NCBI GenBank assembly: GCA_002428605.1
Contig: DIXH01000099.1
Span: 65,375-81,263 of the forward strand
Direction of reading: 5' to 3'
DNA: 15,889 nucleotides
Origin: Clostridiaceae bacterium UBA6085
GTDB lineage: Bacteria; Bacillota; Clostridia; Clostridiales; Clostridiaceae
The notes beneath the pieces were generated by a model, which saw nothing but the letters and a program-made list of their open reading frames with translations, ran no database searches and was not told the DNA's origin. Shown here piece after piece: positions 1-7,131 of the stretch. The position numbers and the translations under genes were made by a program. Numbering within the stretch: position 1 is the first letter of the stretch; each line of letters opens with the position of its first letter.

Positions 1-1298
1 AGGTGCTGCATGGCCATGGCGTCATCCCTGTCATGGGAATCCATTTTGTTGTAAAGCTCATTGGCCTTCATGACCCTGTCCATGTCTATTTCGATTCCGA
101 GTCCCGGCTTGTCGGTGACCCTGATCTTTCCGTCCTTTATTGCTATGGACTCGGAGCAAAGCTCCTGTCCGTCCTGCCATATCCAGTGCGTGTCCATGGC
201 TGTAATGTCTCCGGGCGCCGCAGCTGCAGTCTGAGCGAATATCGCAAGGGAAATGTCGAAATGGTTGTTGGAGTGACTTCCCCAGGTCATTCCCCAGTCA
301 TTAAGGACCTGTCCGGCCCTAATCGAGCCGCTCATTGTCCAGAAATGCGGGTCTGCAAGGACTATGTCAACAGCTTTGCTGATTACAGAGTGGTGAAGCT
401 GTCTCCAGTCCGTCGCAATCATGTTTGTAGCAACCTTATGACCGGTCGCCATCTTGTACTCAGACATTATCTCCCTGCTGGAGAAGCCCTTCTCAGGTCC
501 GCACGGATCCTCCACATAGGTCAGTATCCCGTGCATATCCTTTGTGAGCTTGATAGCCTCATCAAGAGACCATGCTCCGTTGGGGTCTATGTTAATCCTG
601 GCATCGGGGAACTCCTTCTTAAGAGCCCTTATCGCCTTCATTTCCTCTTCGCCGTCAAGGACGCCGGCCTTAAGCTTGAAGTCCTTGAAGCCGTACCTTT
701 CCTTTGTCGCATATGCCTGCTCCACGATCGCTTCTGGAGTAAGAGCCACATTCCTTCTTATCCTGAACCACGGGTCGCTGCTTGATGATTCATCGATGTA
801 TGGAAGATTCACCTTGGTCCTGTCGGATACGTAGAAGAGATACCCGAGTATCGTTATGTCCTCCCTCTGTCTTCCGTCTCCGAGGAGCGAGCACACGGGA
901 AGTCCCATGAACTTTCCGAGAAGGTCAAGGAGTGCAGACTCTATTGCTGTCTCAGCCCTCACTACGAACTTCAGGTTCTTGAGGTCAAGTCCCTGGAGCC
1001 CTTCGCCGTCGTTTCCTCCGGCAAGGTATCCTCCGCGTTTTACCGCCTGTACTATGTTCCTGTAATCCCCTATCTGCTTGCCTATGATAAGCGGCCTGTA
1101 GCTTTCAAGGGCCTTGGTTATATCGTCTCCGCCATGGACTTCTCCAAGGCCGGTATTTCCTGCGCTGTCCTTCATGATCACGATGTTCCTTGTGAACATA
1201 GGGGCATGTGCACCGCTTAATGTCATTGTCATGCTGTCGAATCCCGCAACCGGGACCACCATCATTTCAGTTACTACTGGAGTACCTTTGATGTTCAT
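1..1298 (-). CDS. gudD: Glucarate dehydratase, C-terminus cut by window edge
   Basis: Enolase-superfamily enzyme that dehydrates D-glucarate to 5-keto-4-deoxyglucarate in the cytoplasm. The reading frame is open from an ATG at 1298 to base 1 (432 codons plus two bases of a Leu codon). E. coli GudD has 446 residues by memory, so only about 14 are missing. It aligns almost collinearly with E. coli GudD: N-terminus PVVTEMMVVPVAG, the KxK pair K208/K210 in DFKLKAG, metal ligand region D238 in NIDPNGAW and E263 in YVEDPCG, N292 in ATNMIATDW, D316 in ADPHFW and H342 in WGSHSNNHFD, each offset by about three residues from the E. coli catalytic numbering. The start is fixed by AGAGGTGG four bases upstream. 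It lies 34 bases after tctA on the same strand, so it is probably the third gene of a tctB-tctA-gudD operon. A related galactarate/glucarate specificity cannot be excluded. Confidence 0.95.
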   Translation of the reverse strand, partial: MNIKGTPVVTEMMVVPVAGFDSMTMTLSGAHAPMFTRNIVIMKDSAGNTGLGEVHGGDDITKALESYRPLIIGKQIGDYRNIVQAVKRGGYLAGGNDGEGLQGLDLKNLKFVVRAETAIESALLDLLGKFMGLPVCSLLGDGRQREDITILGYLFYVSDRTKVNLPYIDESSSSDPWFRIRRNVALTPEAIVEQAYATKERYGFKDFKLKAGVLDGEEEMKAIRALKKEFPDARINIDPNGAWSLDEAIKLTKDMHGILTYVEDPCGPEKGFSSREIMSEYKMATGHKVATNMIATDWRQLHHSVISKAVDIVLADPHFWTMSGSIRAGQVLNDWGMTWGSHSNNHFDISLAIFAQTAAAAPGDITAMDTHWIWQDGQELCSESIAIKDGKIRVTDKPGLGIEIDMDRVMKANELYNKMDSHDRDDAMAMQH

Positions 1299-1332
1299 TC
1301 ATCCACCTCTTGTACTTTTTTTCTTTCGAATC

Positions 1333-2838
1333 CTACAGGCCCTGCTTAAGCACAGACTGCTTTTTCTTGACTTCGCCAATTATAGTCCATACCATTACCG
1401 CTACGGTAAGGATCATGAAAGCAGCAGCTATAGGGCTTTCGAAGAATCCCAGGAAGCTGTTGTCAGTCATCATCAGGCCTCTCCTGAAGTTCGTCTCAGC
1501 CATTGGCCCCAGTACGAATCCGATTATGAACGGTGCCTGAGGAATCTTGAACTTAACGAAGTAGTAGCCTACAGCTCCGAACAGGAGTATCGACCATACA
1601 TCGAAGACTCTGGACTGAAGTCCGAATGCACCGACGACGCAGAGAACGAACACTATCGGTATGAGTATATAGTTAGGTATTGCGAGCAGCTTTACGAATA
1701 TCCTGATACCTGCAAACTCGAGGATTATCATCATTATGGTTCCTACGAAGACTGCTGCGAAAACTGTGTAAACAAGCGGTCCGTAGTTAACGAAGAGCAT
1801 TGGTCCCGGTGCGATTCCATGGATCATGAATCCACCAAGGAGAAGTGCTGTAACAGCATCACCAGGTATTCCCAGTGTCATAAGCGGTATAAGAGCTCCA
1901 CCTATTGATGCGTTGTTCGCTGTTTCCGGAGCGACTATTCCGTCTATTATTCCGGTTCCGAACTTTTCCGGGTACTTGGAGGTCTTCTTGGCTACCATGT
2001 AGGCAACGATATTCGATGTTCCTCCACCGATTCCAGGAAGTATTCCTATGCCTATTCCTATAAGTGCCGAGATGAGGAAGTTCCACTTCTGTCCCATGAA
2101 TTCCTTCATTGAGAAACCGAAGCCCTTGATCTTTGTGACCTGTGCTATGGTCGCCTTGCCTTCCTGCTTCGAGCTTTCAGCAGTCTTTATGACCTCCGAA
2201 ATAGCGAAGAGTCCGATAAGGACTGAAAGTGTGTTGAAACCTGATGTCAGTTCAACCGATCCGAATGTGTATCTTACAACTGCATCAACCGGAGCTATTC
2301 CGACTGTCGCGAACACGAAGCCTACAAGTCCTGAGAAGATTCCCTTAAGCATTGAGTCAGTTGAAAGGGAAACTATAAGCATGAGTGAGAATATCGCAAT
2401 TGCGAAGTATTCAACAGGTCCGAACCTGAGTGCGACCTTCGCAAGAGGCGGGGCTATGAATACGAGTGCCACAAGGCTCAGCATGGTTCCCATTGTGGAG
2501 AACACTATTCCGACTCCAAGTGCTTTGGCACCTTCACCCTTTTCCTGCATCGGATGCCCGTCGAAGCATGTGGCAACTGATGACGGTGTTCCAGGGATCT
2601 TAAGGAGTATCGCAGAGATAAGTCCGCCTGATGTGGCTCCTATCCATAAGGATATAAGTATTGCAAGTCCCATTGCAGGGGTCATTCCATATGTGACTGG
2701 AAGGAACAGCGCAACCGCCATAGTTGCTGTAAGTCCCGGAAGAGCGCCGAAGAGAATTCCTACTGCCGTTCCCAAAATCATCAGGATGAAGGTCAGCGGG
2801 TTCATAATTGTAACGAGTCCTTGAATGAATAATGCCAT
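1333..2838 (-). CDS. tctA: TctA-family large membrane subunit of tripartite tricarboxylate transporter
   Basis: Large permease subunit of a TTT-family secondary transporter, which works with a small membrane subunit (TctB) and a periplasmic-type binding protein (TctC). The 501-residue protein is almost entirely hydrophobic segments, about 11-12 by eye, and matches the family length of about 500. It carries the family signatures: FGALPGLTATMAVALFLPVT near residue 31, GTPSSVATCFDGHPMQEKGE near 83, GILPGIGGGTSNIVAY near 262, and PETANNASIGGALIPLMTLGIPG near 300-323. The start is an ATG preceded by GGAGGG. It lies 12 bases after tctB and just before gudD. This context suggests that the substrate is glucarate or a related hexarate rather than citrate; that is inference. 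No frameshift is seen. Confidence 0.93.
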   Translation of the reverse strand: MALFIQGLVTIMNPLTFILMILGTAVGILFGALPGLTATMAVALFLPVTYGMTPAMGLAILISLWIGATSGGLISAILLKIPGTPSSVATCFDGHPMQEKGEGAKALGVGIVFSTMGTMLSLVALVFIAPPLAKVALRFGPVEYFAIAIFSLMLIVSLSTDSMLKGIFSGLVGFVFATVGIAPVDAVVRYTFGSVELTSGFNTLSVLIGLFAISEVIKTAESSKQEGKATIAQVTKIKGFGFSMKEFMGQKWNFLISALIGIGIGILPGIGGGTSNIVAYMVAKKTSKYPEKFGTGIIDGIVAPETANNASIGGALIPLMTLGIPGDAVTALLLGGFMIHGIAPGPMLFVNYGPLVYTVFAAVFVGTIMMIILEFAGIRIFVKLLAIPNYILIPIVFVLCVVGAFGLQSRVFDVWSILLFGAVGYYFVKFKIPQAPFIIGFVLGPMAETNFRRGLMMTDNSFLGFFESPIAAAFMILTVAVMVWTIIGEVKKKQSVLKQGL

Positions 2839-2850
2839 TTACTTACCCTC

Positions 2851-3336
2851 CTAACCCAGCAATCCAGCTGGAAGCATCAGGTCGAGTCCGAACCTGAAAG
2901 AAACATAAATCAGCGCTGAAGTCACTACTGCAATTAAGGCGTAAAGAGCATAGTTCTTCTTTATTCTATTCGGAACCATCACAGTAATCTGCATGAACAG
3001 GTAGAGCGATGATGAAAGTACGAATCCGAGCGGCTTCAGAAGTGCCACATAAGCAATGATAAGTCCTACTGTAATAAGTACGGTCTTCATGTCACCCTTC
3101 TCGTTCGACTTTGGTTCAACATATGATGATACATCATATTTCTTTGAAGCGAGCACTCCCTTAATTGTCTGAAGGGAACCAACGATCAGCATGATCGTGC
3201 TCAGGATGTATGGGAAGAACGTAGCATCGATGAGCTTGCCCTTCCTCTGGATCTGGGTTGTCATAATGAGATAGAACAGTCCAAATGCAAGCATTGAAAT
3301 CCCGACTATCAGATCATTATACTTTTTGAATTTCAT
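2851..3336 (-). CDS. tctB: TctB-family small membrane subunit of tripartite tricarboxylate transporter
   Basis: Small integral membrane partner of TctA, 161 residues, the usual size for TctB. Hydrophobic segments lie at about 9-26, 40-60, 84-121 (probably two helices) and 128-150. Family features are the N-terminal ADLI-like entry (KYNDLIVGISMLAFGLFYL), the FFPYILSTIMLIVG segment around 40-53, and the C-terminal LMLPAGLLG. The ATG has a strong AAAGGGGG site six bases upstream. It is the first gene after the 3337-3717 control region, so transcription of the tctB-tctA-gudD unit probably begins there. The usual TctC binding-protein gene is not found upstream of tctB. Confidence 0.88.
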   Translation of the reverse strand: MKFKKYNDLIVGISMLAFGLFYLIMTTQIQRKGKLIDATFFPYILSTIMLIVGSLQTIKGVLASKKYDVSSYVEPKSNEKGDMKTVLITVGLIIAYVALLKPLGFVLSSSLYLFMQITVMVPNRIKKNYALYALIAVVTSALIYVSFRFGLDLMLPAGLLG

Positions 3337-3442
3337 TTTTATCCCCCTTTACTACTACACATCCGGTTATTCTTTTGACAATCGTCAGATCCTGTCAATC
3401 GATTACTTCGACGTGTTGCATCGTTTACGCACAACATAATAT

Positions 3443-3459
3443 AGCAAGAGCCATGCCAA
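3443..3459 (-). promoter_or_regulatory. Sigma-54 (-24/-12) promoter of tctB-tctA-gudD
   Basis: On the minus strand TTGGCATGGCTCTTGCT matches the sigma-54 consensus YTGGCACGN4TTGCW at every specified base except one (C to T after TGGCA). The GG and GC dinucleotides are separated by exactly 10 bases, as the sigma factor requires. The predicted start is near 3432, giving a leader of about 95 bases before tctB. No comparably good -35/-10 pair is visible in this gap. Sigma-54 promoters need an enhancer-binding activator; candidate sites lie upstream at 3598-3652. No activator gene lies in the window. Confidence 0.72.
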
Positions 3460-3551
3460 AACCGTTTTCAAGTTAAAACTTTTTTACGAAAACGTAAAAA
3501 CCCTGTTAAATGCTGGACAAAATCGTTTTTGATTTTACCCAATCTAAAACG
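3457..3551. promoter_or_regulatory. CG-centred box array, possible LacI/CcpA-type operators
   Basis: Four AAACG/CGTTT boxes have their CG steps at 3463-3464, 3493-3494, 3524-3525 and 3550-3551. The first three are 30-31 bases apart, close to three helical turns. The second sits in an inverted repeat, TTTTTACG-N4-CGTAAAAA (3481-3500). The first, read on the minus strand as TGAAAACGGTTTTG, keeps the TGAAAACG half of a cre site, scores about 11 of 14 against the CcpA consensus, and overlaps the -24 element. These may be catabolite-repression or specific repressor sites. The binding protein is unknown. Confidence 0.4.
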
Positions 3552-3597
3552 TCAGGATTTCAAAGGTTAACTTCCATTTCACAAGTTTGCAAATATC

Positions 3598-3652
3598 ATT
3601 TCAAATTGAAATATACGTTTCATATGAAATGAACGTTTCAAATAATGAAACG
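3598..3652. repeat. Three tandem palindromes, candidate upstream activator or operator sites
   Basis: Three inverted repeats lie side by side: ATTTCAAATTGAAAT (3598-3612, perfect with one central base), TTTCATATGAAA (3618-3629, perfect), and CGTTTCA-N5-TGAAACG (3634-3652, perfect arms). Their centres are about 19 bases apart and lie roughly 173-211 bases upstream of the predicted sigma-54 start site, the usual range for enhancer-binding-protein sites. They share a TTTCA/TGAAA half-site. A GntR- or IclR-type repressor could also use such repeats. Confidence 0.5.
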
Positions 3653-3687
3653 CCTGTCATGTATTTACTGTATTGCAATCCCCCCTC

Positions 3688-3714
3688 AAATAGAATCAGG
3701 CGACTTGTGCCGCC
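3688..3714 (-). terminator. Weak possible terminator after the 314-residue gene
   Basis: On the minus strand, just past the stop codon, GGCGGC pairs with GTCGCC (one G-T pair) around a four-base loop. A poor T-rich tail, TGATTCTATTT, follows. The stem is short and the tail is interrupted, so this is only a candidate. Without it, transcription could run into the tct control region. Confidence 0.35.
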
Positions 3715-3717
3715 CGA

Positions 3718-4662
3718 TCAAATGCTGTTTTCTTCAATTTCATCCCTCGTGTGGCCCTTTAGCTCCCATCTCCTGATAGACCCGCACCAGATGGTGGTCG
3801 CACCTATGAAGGCGACAAGCTCATCAGAACCCGGGAATGGAACAAGCTCTGCCAGACCTCTCACGATGTCAAGCTCGCTGTTTCCTGATGCGATCTTTTC
3901 ATGGGCAAGATGGAGCTCTTCCTTCATCAGCGCTATCTGAGCCTCGCTGGCGTAGGTGCCTAGCAGCATAAGGATATCCTGAAGCTTATCAAGCTCAGCG
4001 ATATCCATCCGCAGCTTTGGATCCAGCAGTTCATCAGCTGTCAGCTTCTTGTATTCCTCAACCCTTGATATCTCCTGGGCATAAGCAACCTTTGCCGGCT
4101 CCGCCACATCATCACTGCAGATCGCATTGCCCTTTTCCTTCAGGTCAACCCGGACAAGGCCATACCTTCTCTCAAGCAGCCGCTTCGTCTCTGCCTTAAG
4201 CCTCTCATCATCAGAATAGAGATTCCTCCACTCCTTACCATGGGCATGCCTGAGCGAATAGCTGACAAGGTCTGCGATTTCACTAACCGGTATTAGACCG
4301 CACACCATCACCTGGCCTTTAATAAGCTCCTCGATGATATCGAGCCTTTTCACAAGCTTAAGTGCGGACTTTTTTGAAAGCTCGGGAAAGACATTCCAAA
4401 CCTTTCCCTCAAGCCCGAAATGGTCGAGGATACCTGGAGTGCCAGTATCTTGTTCCGTTCTCCCAGACAAGGAAAGGAATGCACTCCTTGGCAGTATGTA
4501 TGCAAGCTCGTCCCGGTCTGACAGTACAGCAGACAATGAATCCGCCAGAACTTCCTTGGTCCATCGTGTTTTGGATGCTGCCCCGAGCTCCCCGCAAAGG
4601 TCGAGCAGCTCTTTCTTTCTCTTCTTGATAAGATTTTCTTTGACATATTGGAAAAGCTCCAC
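3718..4662 (-). CDS. Uncharacterised soluble protein, 314 residues
   Basis: I do not recognise this protein with confidence. It is charged and mostly helical with no signal peptide or membrane segment. Residues 1-50 are a Lys-rich helical region (KKRKKELLDLCGELGAASK) reminiscent of SAP or Rho-N type helix-extended-helix modules, followed by a Leu-rich region (about 75-125). Residues 205-275 are acidic and probably helical. The C-terminus holds a conserved-looking WELKGHTRDEI motif; similar W-E-x-K/R-G-x-T-P/R-x-E endings occur, as I recall, in Firmicutes proteins with SEC-C-like tails, but the CxC zinc ligands are absent here. The start is GTG at 4662 with a weak GGGG about nine bases upstream. 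It follows the gnd terminator and looks like a single gene. Coding is supported by the long frame and by codon usage like its neighbours. Confidence 0.75.
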   Translation of the reverse strand: MELFQYVKENLIKKRKKELLDLCGELGAASKTRWTKEVLADSLSAVLSDRDELAYILPRSAFLSLSGRTEQDTGTPGILDHFGLEGKVWNVFPELSKKSALKLVKRLDIIEELIKGQVMVCGLIPVSEIADLVSYSLRHAHGKEWRNLYSDDERLKAETKRLLERRYGLVRVDLKEKGNAICSDDVAEPAKVAYAQEISRVEEYKKLTADELLDPKLRMDIAELDKLQDILMLLGTYASEAQIALMKEELHLAHEKIASGNSELDIVRGLAELVPFPGSDELVAFIGATTIWCGSIRRWELKGHTRDEIEENSI

Positions 4663-4712
4663 TTTATCAGCCCCGTTTTTGAAGGATACCTATATTCTAC
4701 CATTTTAAGGGA

Positions 4713-4746
4713 TAAAAAGAAGGATGCCGCTCATAAGGCGACATCC
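4713..4746 (-). terminator. Rho-independent terminator of gnd
   Basis: On the minus strand GGATGTCGC pairs with GCGGCATCC (one wobble pair) around a seven-base loop. It is followed directly by the T-rich tail TTCTTTTTAT. It starts 14 bases after the gnd stop codon. Confidence 0.85.
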
Positions 4747-4760
4747 CCATCACTATTTGC

Positions 4761-6212
4761 CTATACCGAATATACGCTGGCGTGTGTGTCTCCGCCTTCT
4801 CCTGACCAGTCATAGTGGAAGAATTCTCCCCTGTTTCTGTCAAGCCTCTCGAACATGTGCGCTCCGAAATAGTCCCTCTGCGCCTGAAGAAGGTTGGCCG
4901 GCAGCCTGTCAGTATGGTAGCCGTCATAATATGAGAGCGCAGAGCTCATCGCAGGAAGAGAGATCCCGTTCTTAACTCCAAGGATGACAGCTTCCCTTAG
5001 TCCTTTGGAAGCATCATTCAACGTCTCGTTGAAGAAGCTATCCATCATGAGGTTTGAAAGCTCCGGATCCTTGTCGTATGCCTTCCTTATGTCGTCAAGG
5101 AATGCCGACCTGATTATGCAGCCGCCTCTCCAGATCGTAGCGATCTCTCCAAGGTTCAGGTCCCACTTTCTGGATTCAGAAGCGCTTGCAAGAAGCGAGA
5201 AGCCCTGTGCATAGGATATCAGCTTGGCAGCATACAGTGCCTTTCCAAGATTCTCAATGATTTCTGCCTTGTCACCTTCAAATGACTTCAGAATTGCCGG
5301 AACCATCTTTGCTGCCACTACCCTCTGGTCCTTCATCGAAGAGAGCACCCTTGCGTATACAGCTTCAGTTATAAGAGAAAGCGGCTCCCCTTCGTCCAGT
5401 GCGGAAATGACGGCCCACTTTCCGGTACCCTTCTGCATCGCAGTATCGAGGATCTTCTCGACAAGCGGCTCACCGTCTAAGTCCCTGGTCCTAAGGATAT
5501 CCCTGGTTATTTCAACAAGGTAGCTCTTCAGCACCCCATCATTCCACTTCTCGAATATGTCCCCCATCTCATCGTATGTGAGCTTCAGGACATCCCTCAT
5601 TATCGCATAGACCTCGGTGATCAGCTGCATGTCTCCGTATTCGATGCCGTTGTGTATCGTCTTCACATAATGTCCTGCTCCGCCAAATCCTATCCAGGCG
5701 GTACAGGGCTCATCATTCTCTCCCGCCTTGGCTGATACAGCCCTGAAGATATCCTTTATGCTTTCCCAGGCTTCCTTTGCGCCTCCAGGCATAAGTGAAG
5801 GTCCGTAAAGAGCTCCCAGCTCTCCACCCGAAACACCTGAACCGACGAAGTAGATCCCCTTGTCATAAAGGTACTTGTACCTTCTCTCAGAGTCCTCGAA
5901 ATTTGAGTTTCCTCCGTCGATTATGATGTCTCCCTCATCCACGAAAGGTATGAGCTGCTCTATTGTTGAATCCACTGTAGAACCAGCCTTTATCATCAGC
6001 ATGATCTTCCTTGGTTTCGAAAGGGAGTTCACGAAGTCTTCGATTGACATTGCAGGAATAAAATTCCTGCCCTTACCGAGGCCCTCCATGAAATCAGATA
6101 TTACACTTGATGTCCTGTTGTATATGGCAACCCTGTAACCCTTTGACTCCATGTTCCTTGCGAGATTCTCTCCCATTACCCTGAAGCCAAGAATGCCGAT
6201 ATCTGCCTGCAT
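4761..6212 (-). CDS. gnd: 6-phosphogluconate dehydrogenase, decarboxylating
   Basis: Oxidatively decarboxylates 6-phosphogluconate to ribulose-5-phosphate with reduction of NAD(P)+, in the oxidative pentose phosphate pathway. The 483 residues match the usual long-chain form (about 470-480). Seen in the sequence: Rossmann fold GILGFRVMG (residues 6-14), coenzyme motif NRT at 32-34, substrate motif GVSGGE at 126-131, catalytic K184 and N188 in GHYVKTIHNGIEYGDMQL, KGTGKW near 266, and the C-terminal RDYFGAHMFER clamp. Two departures stand out: the Lys normally three residues after NRT (sheep K37), which contacts the NADP 2'-phosphate, is Val37, and the second Glu of GVSGGEEG is Leu132. The start ATG has GGAGG eight bases upstream. 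It is probably a single gene, with its own terminator and a TATAAT upstream. The adjacent operons make sugar-acid intermediates, which fits but does not prove linked use. Confidence 0.95.
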   Translation of the reverse strand: MQADIGILGFRVMGENLARNMESKGYRVAIYNRTSSVISDFMEGLGKGRNFIPAMSIEDFVNSLSKPRKIMLMIKAGSTVDSTIEQLIPFVDEGDIIIDGGNSNFEDSERRYKYLYDKGIYFVGSGVSGGELGALYGPSLMPGGAKEAWESIKDIFRAVSAKAGENDEPCTAWIGFGGAGHYVKTIHNGIEYGDMQLITEVYAIMRDVLKLTYDEMGDIFEKWNDGVLKSYLVEITRDILRTRDLDGEPLVEKILDTAMQKGTGKWAVISALDEGEPLSLITEAVYARVLSSMKDQRVVAAKMVPAILKSFEGDKAEIIENLGKALYAAKLISYAQGFSLLASASESRKWDLNLGEIATIWRGGCIIRSAFLDDIRKAYDKDPELSNLMMDSFFNETLNDASKGLREAVILGVKNGISLPAMSSALSYYDGYHTDRLPANLLQAQRDYFGAHMFERLDRNRGEFFHYDWSGEGGDTHASVYSV

Positions 6213-6249
6213 ATTCCATTCCTCCTGTTTTTACGATAAATTCACCTTG

Positions 6250-6255
6250 ATTATA
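6250..6255 (-). promoter_or_regulatory. Possible -10 element of gnd promoter
   Basis: A perfect TATAAT on the minus strand lies 38 bases upstream of the gnd ATG. The hexamer 17 bases further upstream (CTTTTT) is a poor -35, so only the -10 is supported. Confidence 0.4.
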
Positions 6256-6351
6256 CCTCAAATGGATATCAAAAAAAGGCTTATAGACAGATGTTAACAA
6301 TTTTTGTCCAAAAATTCATCACTTTAAGGAAAATATTTCCAAAAAACTTAT

Positions 6352-6377
6352 AAAAAAGCACTCCCAATGGAAGCGCT
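6352..6377 (-). terminator. Rho-independent terminator of the tetR gene
   Basis: On the minus strand AGCGCTTCC pairs with GGGAGTGCT (two wobble pairs) around a short ATT loop. It is followed by TTTTTT. It begins 26 bases past the TetR stop codon and separates it from gnd. Confidence 0.8.
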
Positions 6378-6402
6378 CAATAAAAACTCAATTACCAACC
6401 TG

Positions 6403-7017
6403 TTATTTCTTTCTAATGAAAAGACCGTTCTCGAGGATCGACATTACCTGTTCGACAACTGAATCCAGATCAACTTCCTCCTCATCCTGGAACATGACAT
6501 ATTTCAGACCCAGGAATGTGGATACACCCATCAGCACGTATGACATTACAGAAGTGTCAAGGTCTCTCGCTTCACCATTTTCCTTGGCCTCATCAAGCCC
6601 CTTTCCATACCTTCTTCCGAACTCCTCATAGTAATCCATGAACAGTCCCTTATCGATATAGAGGGATTCCCAGATAATATTGTAGGCATGCTTGTTCGCC
6701 CGTACAAATTCAAGATAGGACTTAAGTCCCTTGCGTTCCATCTCCATCCTTGAATCGCCCTCGACAATGTTTGAGGCTATGGCCTTCCTGATGTCGTGGT
6801 TGTACCCGAGAAGGAGATACCTGTAAAGGCTGAACTTGTCCTTGAAGTATATGTAGAAGGTCCCAAGCGCAACATCGGCTTCGCTTGTAATGTCAGTGAT
6901 AGATGTGCTGTGATACCCCTTTTCATAAAAAAGATTCTCTGCGGATTCAAGTATCCTGTCCATAGTTGCCTGACCACGTTTTGTCTTCGGTTTCTTTATA
7001 ACATCACTCAAAGCCAT
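6403..7017 (-). CDS. TetR-family transcriptional regulator
   Basis: A 204-residue one-component repressor of the TetR family. The N-terminal helix-turn-helix spans about 16-62: ATMDRILESAENLFYEKGYH, then TSITDITSEADVALGTFYIYFKDKF in two parts, with the family-typical GTFYIYFKDK recognition-helix end. The rest (70-204) is the helical ligand-binding and dimer domain. The region is rich in aromatic residues, as in acyl-CoA- or fatty-acid-sensing members, but no ligand can be assigned. The ATG at 7017 is preceded by GGAATGAGG with almost no spacer, and an in-frame stop lies two codons upstream. A TTG at 7011 is better spaced from GAGG and could be the true start. It lies downstream of the condensing-enzyme gene on the same strand but has its own strong promoter. 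It probably controls the divergent acyl-CoA locus and itself; that is inference. Confidence 0.9.
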   Translation of the reverse strand: MALSDVIKKPKTKRGQATMDRILESAENLFYEKGYHSTSITDITSEADVALGTFYIYFKDKFSLYRYLLLGYNHDIRKAIASNIVEGDSRMEMERKGLKSYLEFVRANKHAYNIIWESLYIDKGLFMDYYEEFGRRYGKGLDEAKENGEARDLDTSVMSYVLMGVSTFLGLKYVMFQDEEEVDLDSVVEQVMSILENGLFIRKK

Positions 7018-7076
7018 ACCTCATTCCATATTCAAGATTTCCAGAATTATGTCAGGTCCAAGTCGTCCATACATTC

Positions 7077-7105
7077 ATTCTATTGATGCATCGGTGCCCT
7101 GTCAA
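7077..7105 (-). promoter_or_regulatory. Sigma-A promoter of the tetR gene
   Basis: On the minus strand there is a consensus -35, TTGACA (7105-7100), then exactly 17 bases and a -10, TAGAAT (7082-7077). The start is expected near 7070, about 53 bases before the TetR ATG. A GAATGAATG direct repeat overlaps the -10 and could be part of an autoregulatory site. Confidence 0.75.
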
Positions 7106-7131
7106 AGTTTTTCCATTCCTCCGACTCTGAA

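Noticed and set aside
3..785. Plus-strand open frame of 260 codons at the left edge
   Set aside because: It is antisense to gudD, whose minus-strand frame aligns collinearly with E. coli GudD including all catalytic residues.
1114..1908. Open frame of 264 codons on the plus strand across the gudD-tctA junction, and others like it inside tctA and gudD
   Set aside because: They are antisense to clearly homologous genes, have no ribosome site or family resemblance, and arise from the codon bias of the real minus-strand genes.
6328..6340. GGAAAATATTTCC near-palindrome between gnd and tetR
   Set aside because: Short, AT-rich and isolated; no second copy or promoter overlap to support an operator.
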